The notes under the pieces are model-generated. The model ran no database searches. It saw only the letters and a list, made by a program, of their open reading frames with translations, and was not told where the DNA came from. 64,000 nt of DNA from Pseudoxanthomonas sp. J35 (lineage in GTDB: Bacteria; Pseudomonadota; Gammaproteobacteria; Xanthomonadales; Xanthomonadaceae): NCBI RefSeq assembly GCF_000513995.1, contig NZ_AZVB01000003.1, forward strand, positions 124,001-188,000, read 5' to 3'. Every line of letters begins with the position of its first letter. Position 1 is the stretch's first letter. Shown one piece after another: positions 56,025-64,000 of the stretch. The position numbers and the translations under genes are program-made.

Positions 56025-57263
56025 TCAGCCGCGGTTGCCGTGCAGCAGCGCGGCCACGCGTTCGCCGCTGCCCATCGCCAGGGTCCAGCCGAGCATGCCG
56101 TGGCCGATGTTGAGCAGCAGGCCCGGCGCGGCTTCGCGGATGATCGGCGCCGAGTGCGGCGTCACCGGGCGCAGGCCCGCCCACTGGCTCTCGATGGCGT
56201 CGTAAGCGGCCGCCTCGGGCAGCGAATCCTTCGCCAGTGCGACCAGGTCGGCCACGCGCCCGGCGACGGGCGTGGGATCCCATTCGTTGACCTCGGCCAG
56301 GCCGGCGACGCGGATGCGGTCGCCGAGGCGGGCGAACACCAGCTTGCGCGAGGTATCGGTGATGCTGGCCGACGGCGGATTCGCGCCCAGCGGCGCGGTG
56401 AACGAATAGCCCTTCACTGCCATCACCGGCACGCGGATGCCGACCTGGCGCAGCAGCGCAACGCTGTCGATGCCGGCGCAGACCACCACGCGTTCCGCAT
56501 GCAGGCTGCTGCCGTCGGCGGCGTGCACGCGCCAGCCGGCGCCGTCGCGCTGCAGGCGCTGCAGGTCGAAGCCGAACGTGGCCTGCACCCCGTAGTCGCG
56601 GCGCAGCACCTCGAGCAGGCCCACGCCGAAGCGCCACGGGTCGCCGACTTCCTCCTCCGGCGAGTGCACCACCGCGACCATGCCGCGGGCGCCGGCCAAG
56701 GCCGGTTCCACGCGGACCGCCGCGTCCGGATCCAGCAGTTCCTGGCGCACGCCCTGGGCGCGCTTGATCGCGATCATGTCGCGCGCGGCCGGCAGCGAGG
56801 CGGTGCTGAAGTAGACGTGCAGCTTGCCGGCCACGCGCCGGTTGAACTCGATCGGGGTGCGTTCCAGCAGCGCCTGCATCGCCGCGCGCGATTCCATCGC
56901 CAGTTGCAGGATGTCCAGGGTGTTGCGCTGCAGGCGGCCGGTATTGGCGTTGCCCAGGAAGGCCAGGCCCCAGCGCAGGTAGTGCAGGTCCAGGCTGTTG
57001 CGCGCGCGGAAGCAGCGGTCGCGACCGCCGAGCAGGCCCGGCAGCTGCTTCCAGGTGCCCGGTCCGGCCATCGCGTCGGTGTAGGCGTAGCTGAGCTGGG
57101 CGCCGTTGGCGAAGGAGGTGCCCATCGCCGGGCCTTCGTGGCGGTCGAGCACGTGCACCGCTTCGCCGCGGCGGGCGAGGGCGTAGACGGTGGCCAGGCC
57201 GACCACGCCGGCGCCGATGACGAGGGTGCGGGGCCGGCCTGCCGGTGGGTTGGACTGGTTCAT
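56025..57263 (-). CDS. dadA: D-amino acid dehydrogenase-like FAD oxidoreductase
   Basis: A 412-residue DAO-family flavoprotein. The FAD motif VIGAGVVGLATVYALARRG is at residues 15-33, then SFANGAQLSYAYTDAMAGP, which is typical of DadA, and the C-terminal LLNIGHGMLGWTLAMGSGE. DadA oxidises D-amino acids to oxo acids, passing electrons to the respiratory chain. It lies 45 bases after gltS on the same strand. Other FAD amino-acid oxidases of this family are possible but less likely. Confidence 0.9.
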   Translation of the reverse strand: MNQSNPPAGRPRTLVIGAGVVGLATVYALARRGEAVHVLDRHEGPAMGTSFANGAQLSYAYTDAMAGPGTWKQLPGLLGGRDRCFRARNSLDLHYLRWGLAFLGNANTGRLQRNTLDILQLAMESRAAMQALLERTPIEFNRRVAGKLHVYFSTASLPAARDMIAIKRAQGVRQELLDPDAAVRVEPALAGARGMVAVVHSPEEEVGDPWRFGVGLLEVLRRDYGVQATFGFDLQRLQRDGAGWRVHAADGSSLHAERVVVCAGIDSVALLRQVGIRVPVMAVKGYSFTAPLGANPPSASITDTSRKLVFARLGDRIRVAGLAEVNEWDPTPVAGRVADLVALAKDSLPEAAAYDAIESQWAGLRPVTPHSAPIIREAAPGLLLNIGHGMLGWTLAMGSGERVAALLHGNRG

Positions 57264-57308
57264 CCGTGTTGCGTTGCTGCGAAAGGGTCGAAGGAAGGCC
57301 AGGCCGTG

Positions 57309-58520
57309 CTACTGCGGCCAGAAGTTGACGAAGCCGGTGATGATCAGCGCGTTGCTGAAGTCGATGAAGAACGCGCCGACCAGCGGTGCCACCAGGAACG
57401 CGCGCGGGGCGATGCCGTAGCGCTGCACCAGCGTGCGCATCACCGCCATGGCGTTGGCGGTGGTGCCGAGCATGAAGCCGATGAAGCCGCCGCCCATCAC
57501 CGCCGCGTCGTAGTCGCGACCCATTACCCAGAACACCGGCACCAGGAACAGCACCACCAGCCCCACCTGCAGGCCCAGGTTGACCAGCAGCGGCAGGCCC
57601 ATGCCGGCCAGCTCCCAGAGCCGGAGATTCATCAGCGCCACGGCCAGGAACAGCGCCAGGCAGACGTTGCCGATCAGCTCGATGGTATGCACCGGCAGAC
57701 GCAGCCAGCCGGTGGCGTCGTCGATGTTGCGCAGCGCCGCGCCGACCAGCATCGCGCCGATGTAGGCCGGCAGGGTCAGGCCCAGCGCCTGGAAGCCGCG
57801 GCCGAGCCAGCTGCCGGCCCAGATCGCCAGCAGCAGCAGGACGATGCACTTGAGCGCGTTGAACTCGCGCGCGGCATCGCTTTCCTCGTGCACGACCGTG
57901 CCGCTGACCTCGTCGGCCACCGGCGTGGGCACTTGCAGGCCGACGTTGGGATTGGAAACGTTGAAGCGGCGCAGCAGCACGGTCACCGCGGGGCCGCCGA
58001 CCACGCCGCCGCAGACGATGCCGGCCATCGCCGCGGTGATGGCGATCGATTCGGCGCCCTTCAGTCCGGCGGCCTCGAACATCGGGGCGAAGGCCAGGCC
58101 GGTGGCGGGTCCGCCGGTGAGCGTGGCCGAGCCGGCCAGCACGCCGAACATCGGATGCAGGTCGAAGGCGCGGGCCACGGCGATGCCCAGCAGGTTCTGC
58201 ACCACCGCGAAGCCGCTGGCCAGCAGCAGGAACACCGCCACCTGGCGGCCGCTGACGCGCAGCAGCGCCAGGCTGGCGTTGACCCCGATCGCGGTGAAGA
58301 AGGCGATCATCAGCGGCGACTGCAACGAGGTGTCGAGCTGGTACAGCGGCGTGCCGCGGGCGTGGCCCCACCAGGCCGCCAGGGCGAACAGCAGGCCGCC
58401 GAGCACCGGCTCGGGCAGGTTGTAGCGGCGCAGGACCGGGATCGCACGGGTGAGCGCATAGCCGGCGAACAGGGCCAGGCCGCCGAGGGCCACGGTCTGG
58501 ACCGCATCCAGTTCGATCAT
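57309..58520 (-). CDS. gltS: Sodium/glutamate symporter GltS
   Basis: A 403-residue membrane protein with about ten hydrophobic segments in two inverted halves. Signature stretches are GSATLTGGPATGLAFAP and GFMLGTTANAMAVMRTL, which are conserved Gly/Thr-rich re-entrant loops of the ESS family. It imports glutamate with Na+. The start ATG at 58520 gives the usual E. coli-like MIELDAVQTVALG. It is divergent from maeB and upstream of dadA. Confidence 0.92.
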   Translation of the reverse strand: MIELDAVQTVALGGLALFAGYALTRAIPVLRRYNLPEPVLGGLLFALAAWWGHARGTPLYQLDTSLQSPLMIAFFTAIGVNASLALLRVSGRQVAVFLLLASGFAVVQNLLGIAVARAFDLHPMFGVLAGSATLTGGPATGLAFAPMFEAAGLKGAESIAITAAMAGIVCGGVVGGPAVTVLLRRFNVSNPNVGLQVPTPVADEVSGTVVHEESDAAREFNALKCIVLLLLAIWAGSWLGRGFQALGLTLPAYIGAMLVGAALRNIDDATGWLRLPVHTIELIGNVCLALFLAVALMNLRLWELAGMGLPLLVNLGLQVGLVVLFLVPVFWVMGRDYDAAVMGGGFIGFMLGTTANAMAVMRTLVQRYGIAPRAFLVAPLVGAFFIDFSNALIITGFVNFWPQ

Positions 58521-58826
58521 CCAGGGACTTCCACGGGCAAAGAAGCCCGAGTATCGCCTACCCGGCGGTCCTCCGGCCCGCGGCCGCCGCCTGGGCCGCC
58601 CGGTTGCGGCCGCTGCATGATCCGCGAAGTGAGCGGTAACACCGCGCCGGCCGCTGTTTCGTGCCGCCAGCACCGCCGCCGCTGCGGTTGCCGGCACAAG
58701 CGCCGGATGACGCAGGCACGGCCCCCGCAGCCATTCGCGCTCCGCCCGTCGGGAGGGCCGGAGCACCGCGCCGACGGTTAGAATCGGTCCCATTCCCGCG
58801 CGGCAGCGCCACCCGAATCGAGCACG
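58521..58826. other. 306-base gap between gltS and maeB
   Basis: No gene is recognised. The region carries divergent promoters. A TTAGAAT hexamer-like -10 box sits about 45 bases before maeB. Confidence 0.5.
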
Positions 58827-61121
<2,295 letters not shown>

Positions 61122-61192
61122 GCAGGATCAGATTTATCTGACAGGCGTTTCGGAGTTCCGGCCTGCCATGGGCGCGGGCGGATATGCGATAC

Positions 61193-61218
61193 GTAGACGG
61201 CCGGCAGGAGCCGGCCGT
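61193..61218. repeat. GTAG REP hairpin between maeB and the peptide gene
   Basis: GTAG (61193-61196) is followed by ACGGCCGGC-AGGA-GCCGGCCGT, a perfect 9-bp stem with a four-base loop. The GTAG plus hairpin layout matches the other REP elements, but the stem sequence differs. Confidence 0.6.
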
Positions 61219-61264
61219 GCGGGCCAGGGTGGCCCGCTACGCAAACAGCCAAGGAGTGGATGTC

Positions 61265-61462
61265 ATGCGTACGATGTTCGCAGAAGAAGTCGCGATGGTT
61301 TCAGGTGGCGAGCTCACCTGCACTGTTGAGATCTCCAAGAAGGACCCGAAGGTGGAGTGCACCGGCACGCTGTCTGAATGGGCTGAAGCTGGCAAGGCAG
61401 TCTGGGATTTCCTGGCTGCCAGCCCGATTACGGTGCCGGGCATCATTGAGCGCCTCTCCTGA
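61265..61462 (+). CDS. Double-glycine leader peptide, bacteriocin-like
   Basis: A 65-residue precursor. The leader MRTMFAEEVAMVSGG fits the double-glycine consensus: hydrophobic at -12 (Met), Glu at -8, Val at -7, Val at -4 and Gly-Gly at -2/-1. Cleavage would release about 50 residues with two Cys (possible disulfide), an amphipathic Trp-containing helix (TLSEWAEAGKAVWDFLAA) and a slightly acidic net charge. AAGGAG lies eight bases before the ATG. DNA here is visibly less GC-rich than the neighbours. A CPBP-family gene follows. No exporter with a peptidase C39 domain is in the window. Class II bacteriocin/microcin-like peptide is the best call; a signalling peptide is possible. Confidence 0.72.
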   Translation: MRTMFAEEVAMVSGGELTCTVEISKKDPKVECTGTLSEWAEAGKAVWDFLAASPITVPGIIERLS

Positions 61463-61495
61463 CCGCTCCGGGGAAGAGCGGTCACGCTCTTCCCC
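61461..61495 (+). promoter_or_regulatory. Two mutually exclusive hairpins between the peptide and protease genes
   Basis: Stem A: GACCGCTC (61461-61468) pairs with GAGCGGTC (61476-61483). Stem B: GGGGAAGAGCG (61470-61480) pairs with CGCTCTTCCCC (61485-61495) around GTCA. Both are perfect and share bases 61476-61480, so only one can form at a time. This is the layout of an attenuator or a switch that would set the ratio of peptide to downstream protein. There is no T tract. Confidence 0.55.
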
Positions 61496-61511
61496 GCCTC
61501 AGGCGCTGGCG

Positions 61512-62144
61512 ATGGATGGGAGCCGGCGACGGGCGGCCTTTATGCTGTTGGCCGCGCTCGGTGCCACAGTGACGACTTGGGGCCTCATAAGGTTCGGCGA
61601 AATCGCGGGCATGCGCGGCGCGAAGCCCCTTGCAGAACTTGCCGTCGGGCTCGTTCTCCTGAAGGTCTTTCAGGAACGCAACACTGCGCCTTGGACAGCC
61701 AGGCAACTCATCCTGTTACCTGTCATAGGCCTCGCGTTGGGCCTCCTGTGGGTCGCACTTTTCGCTTGGGGCCGTACGGCCTTCCCGAGTCTGGACCAGG
61801 TGGACACCATCACCATCGTGATGAGTGTTGTCAGTCCCGTTATCACTGCCCCCATCTTTGAGGAAAAGATCGTCCGGCACCTTCTGCTCGAGAGTGCTTC
61901 GATGTGGGTGACTCGCTGGGTCGCCGTACTCGGCGTCTCCATCGTGTTCGCAGTGGTGCACAGGGAGGCGACCATCTGGTCGTTCCTGGTGTCGCTATTC
62001 CTCTGCTGGCTAGCTGTCGGGCCAAGGCTTGGCACGTTGCAACGCGCAGTCGTGCACGGCGTGCTCAACGCTGTAATCCTGGCCTGGTTCTTCACGACAG
62101 GATTCGGTTTCTTCCGGCCGGGGGATCTAGCGTTACAGCCCTGA
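61512..62144 (+). CDS. CPBP family intramembrane metalloprotease-like protein
   Basis: A 210-residue membrane protein with about six hydrophobic segments. All three CPBP (CAAX protease/Abi) motifs are present: EEKIVR at residues 117-122, FAVVH at 146-150 and HGVLN at 182-186, giving the metal-site Glu and His residues. In Gram-positive bacteria such proteins serve as immunity proteins for bacteriocins or as processing proteases. The 49-base gap to the peptide gene is filled by the two hairpins, so the genes are probably one unit. GC is lower than in the flanks, as for recently acquired DNA. The ATG at 61512 has only a weak upstream site. Confidence 0.8.
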   Translation: MDGSRRRAAFMLLAALGATVTTWGLIRFGEIAGMRGAKPLAELAVGLVLLKVFQERNTAPWTARQLILLPVIGLALGLLWVALFAWGRTAFPSLDQVDTITIVMSVVSPVITAPIFEEKIVRHLLLESASMWVTRWVAVLGVSIVFAVVHREATIWSFLVSLFLCWLAVGPRLGTLQRAVVHGVLNAVILAWFFTTGFGFFRPGDLALQP

Positions 62145-62164
62145 ACGACAGCCTCTAAACGCGA

Positions 62165-62185
62165 ACGCCGCCCTGGTGGCGGCGT
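62165..62185. terminator. Hairpin between convergent CPBP and STAS genes
   Basis: ACGCCGCC (62165-62172) pairs with GGCGGCGT (62178-62185) around a five-base loop. It can end transcripts from both sides, although no T tract is present. Confidence 0.5.
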
Positions 62186-62231
62186 CCCCGTCACCCTTCG
62201 CAGGGGCGGTTCAAGAATCCGCCCGCAGCGA

Positions 62232-62621
62232 TCAATCGTCGCTGTCGCCCTCGATCAGCTTGCGCTGCATGGCGTACAGGTAGGCGTCGGCTTCTTCGAC
62301 CGAGGTGAAGATCTCGTTGAGCGGCACGGCCTTGACCATGTCGAAGACCTTCTGGATCTGCGGCTGCGGGTTGACCACCAGGACCTTGCCGGCGCGGGCG
62401 GCCAGCGCCTTGCGTGCCTTGAACACCGAGCGGATGCCGGCGCTGCTGATGTAGTCCAGGCCCGCCAGGTCCAGCACCAGCGAGAACACCGAGTTGTCCG
62501 CCAGGATCGGCGCCAGGACCTCGTCCAGCTGGCCGTACGTGTGCGTATCCAGGCGGCCGCCGAGGATCACTCGCTGGACGCCCTTGCTCGCCGGGGTGGT
62601 CTCCAGCCTCAGCAGGCTCAT
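62232..62621 (-). CDS. STAS domain anti-sigma factor antagonist
   Basis: A 129-residue single STAS domain of the SpoIIAA/RsbV type. GGRLDTHTYGQLDEVLAPIL and LDLAGLDYISSAGIRSVF are the signature; the Ser pair in YISSAG is the usual phosphorylation site. Unphosphorylated, such proteins bind the partner kinase and release a sigma factor. Its start overlaps the stop of the kinase gene (ATGA). No sigma factor is adjacent, so the target may be an output other than sigma. Confidence 0.9.
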   Translation of the reverse strand: MSLLRLETTPASKGVQRVILGGRLDTHTYGQLDEVLAPILADNSVFSLVLDLAGLDYISSAGIRSVFKARKALAARAGKVLVVNPQPQIQKVFDMVKAVPLNEIFTSVEEADAYLYAMQRKLIEGDSDD

Positions 62622-63049
62622 GCAGGTCTCTCCGTCTCAGTCGCGGCGTCGTTGTCGAGCCGCAGAGTAACGCGAAGCACGTTGCAGTCGTCGATGCGCT
62701 GGTACTGGACCTCTTCGGCCAGCTCGCGCACCAGGTAGACGCCCAGACCACCGATCTCGCGGGACTCGATGTCGGCGTCCAGCTGCGGCGGCGGGCAGGT
62801 GGTCGGGTCGAACGGCGCGCCATGGTCGCGGAACTCCAGCTGCAGGCGACCGTGGTCGACCGCCGCATGCAGTTCCAGCGGGGCGTCAGGCGTCACCGCG
62901 TGCCGCACCGCATTGCAGGCCACTTCCTCCACCACCAGCCGCGCGTCATGCACGACGGCCTCGCTGGCGCCATGGCGCGCCAGCAGGTCGTCGATGGCGT
63001 CTGTCATGGGCAACACGTCATGTGATGAGCGCGCCAGGCTGATGTGCAC
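62618..63049 (-). CDS. RsbW-like anti-sigma factor serine kinase
   Basis: About 143 residues of GHKL ATPase fold (HATPase_c_2): the N box is VVEEVACNAVRHAV, followed by RDHGAPFDP and REIGGLGVYLVRELAEEV. It phosphorylates the STAS partner. The GTG at 63049 (with GGGGAG upstream) begins HISLARSSHDVLPMTDAI, typical of the family, and overlaps the phosphatase gene by 32 bases; an ATG at 63007 is a possible but shorter start. Confidence 0.88.
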   Translation of the reverse strand: MHISLARSSHDVLPMTDAIDDLLARHGASEAVVHDARLVVEEVACNAVRHAVTPDAPLELHAAVDHGRLQLEFRDHGAPFDPTTCPPPQLDADIESREIGGLGVYLVRELAEEVQYQRIDDCNVLRVTLRLDNDAATETERPA

Positions 63050-64000
63050 CGGTTTCTCCCCGTCCCGCGGGCGAAGAATGCCGGTCGGAGGCGCCCTTGT
63101 CGAGGCCGCGGCCGCGGCCCCAGCTGATCGCCAGGATCGTGGTGTCGTCCGAAGGCGGCGCGTCGCCGATGAACCGGCGCACGTCGTCGAGGATCGTCTG
63201 GCAGGCCTCGGCCGCGCCGGCATTGCGGTCCAGCGCTCCGAGCAGGCGGCCCAGGCGCTCGTCGCCATAGGCTTCGTTGCCGAGGTTGAACGCCTCGGTG
63301 ACGCCGTCGGTGATCGCCACCAGGCAGTCGCCGGCGGCGAGGCGGCCGGCCCACAGCGGGAAGTCGTCGCTGACCTCGAAGCCCAGCGGCGGGCCGGCCA
63401 GCACTGGCACCGTGGTGACCTGGTGGCGGCCGACCAGCAGCGGCGATTCGTGGCCGGCGCTGGCCATCCACAGCTCGCCGGTGTGGACGTTGATGCGGCC
63501 GCACAGCACGGTGGCGAACATGCAGGTGTCGTTGCCGCGCGCCAGTCGCCGCGAGGCATCGGCCAGCGCGTGCGCCGGCGTGGCCGCGGTCTGGATGGCG
63601 ATCTCCAGCATGGTCACGGTGCGGGCCATGAACATCGCCGCCGGGATGCCCTTGTCGGAGACGTCGCCGATCGCGAACCACAGCTCGTCGCCGTGCTCGA
63701 TGAAGTTGTAGAAGTCGCCGCCCACGGCCTTGGCCGGCTCCAGCAGGGCATCCGCTTCCAGGTGGTGCAGGCCGATGTCGAAGCGGCGGCCGTCCGCCAG
63801 CAGCGCCTCCTGGATGTCGCGGGCGATGGACAGCTCGCTCTCCAGCTTCTGGCGCGCCGCACCCATGTTCTCGATCTGGCTCAGCTGCGAACGGATCGAA
63901 TGCCGCGCCTGCTCCATGGTGCGCGCCAGCACGCCGACCTCGTCGAGGCGATGCTGCTGCGGCATCGGGTCGCCGTGGATCTCCGCGATCGAGCGGCCGT
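63018..64000 (-). CDS. PP2C-type (SpoIIE/RsbU-like) phosphatase with HAMP domain, 5' part missing
   Basis: The frame stays open to the window end, so the N terminus is missing. From the edge: a HAMP-like segment ending DEVGVLARTMEQARHSIRSQ, a coiled-coil linker (KLESELSIARDIQEALL), then the PP2C SpoIIE domain: KAVGGDFYNFIEHGDELWFAIGDVSDKG with metal-binding Asp residues and SDDTTILAISWG at the end. It dephosphorylates the STAS protein in response to a membrane signal sensed by the missing part. It is the first gene of a three-gene partner-switching module with overlaps between successive genes. Confidence 0.92.
   Translation of the reverse strand, partial: GRSIAEIHGDPMPQQHRLDEVGVLARTMEQARHSIRSQLSQIENMGAARQKLESELSIARDIQEALLADGRRFDIGLHHLEADALLEPAKAVGGDFYNFIEHGDELWFAIGDVSDKGIPAAMFMARTVTMLEIAIQTAATPAHALADASRRLARGNDTCMFATVLCGRINVHTGELWMASAGHESPLLVGRHQVTTVPVLAGPPLGFEVSDDFPLWAGRLAAGDCLVAITDGVTEAFNLGNEAYGDERLGRLLGALDRNAGAAEACQTILDDVRRFIGDAPPSDDTTILAISWGRGRGLDKGASDRHSSPAGRGETGAHQPGALIT

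Overview
The window is a high-GC, densely coded stretch of chromosome. Gene content and order point to a gammaproteobacterium of the Xanthomonadaceae/Lysobacteraceae (Lysobacter, Luteimonas or Pseudoxanthomonas type). The reasons are an ftsX...rpoH neighbourhood, a tandem dsbA pair beside a di-haem cytochrome c4, a Grx4 glutaredoxin fused to a rhodanese domain, a very large TonB-dependent receptor, and GTAG-type palindromic repeats of the kind known from Stenotrophomonas and Xanthomonas. This is an inference from families and layout; no database search was possible. No rRNA, tRNA, CRISPR array, insertion sequence, integrase or prophage gene was seen.

Layout. 1-5354: end of ftsX, a double-receiver response regulator, ung, a doxX-pirin operon, rpoH and a TRIC-type channel. 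5362-12922: type II NADH dehydrogenase, an MHS-family transporter, a NYN-domain protein, priA, and a divergent membrane protein across a gap holding two facing DnaA boxes. 12945-25131: DUF3667 protein, MATE exporter, sppA, a small lipoprotein, SDR, an exo/endonuclease-fold protein, two DsbA proteins, cytochrome c4, engB, a VIT-family transporter and gshA. 25185-28653: a secreted unknown protein, a DUF488 protein, a manganese catalase broken by one stop codon, and a tiny protein that is nearly half glutamine. 28745-31257: a glutathione-dependent formaldehyde detoxification operon (frmR-adhC-fghA) with a recognisable FrmR operator. 31271-37226: a minus-strand run with a second nonsense-broken gene (DUF1761) and two tandem amidohydrolases, one lacking metal ligands. 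37956-38292: a cluster of palindromic repeats. 38293-46599: Grx4-rhodanese, a deacetylase, an alaA operon, rsgA and a DUF1704 metallopeptidase. 46698-55977: a LuxR-type regulator and hybrid histidine kinase flanking dctA, then a TonB-dependent receptor coupled to a secreted hydrolase. 56025-61121: gltS-dadA divergent from maeB. 61193-62185: a lower-GC accessory cassette. 62232-64000: a partner-switching module (STAS protein, RsbW-like kinase, PP2C phosphatase running off the end).

How genes work together. The formaldehyde operon is a complete sense-and-destroy pathway. DctA, its neighbouring kinase/regulator pair, MaeB and the MHS transporter fit a theme of organic-acid uptake and use. DsbA proteins, cytochrome c4 and the Grx/GshA genes serve thiol and electron-transfer chemistry. 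The most novel-looking piece is the cassette at 61193-62185: a 65-residue peptide with a textbook double-glycine leader followed by a CPBP intramembrane protease-family protein. The two are separated by two overlapping, mutually exclusive hairpins, which reads as a small bacteriocin-like peptide and its immunity or processing protein.
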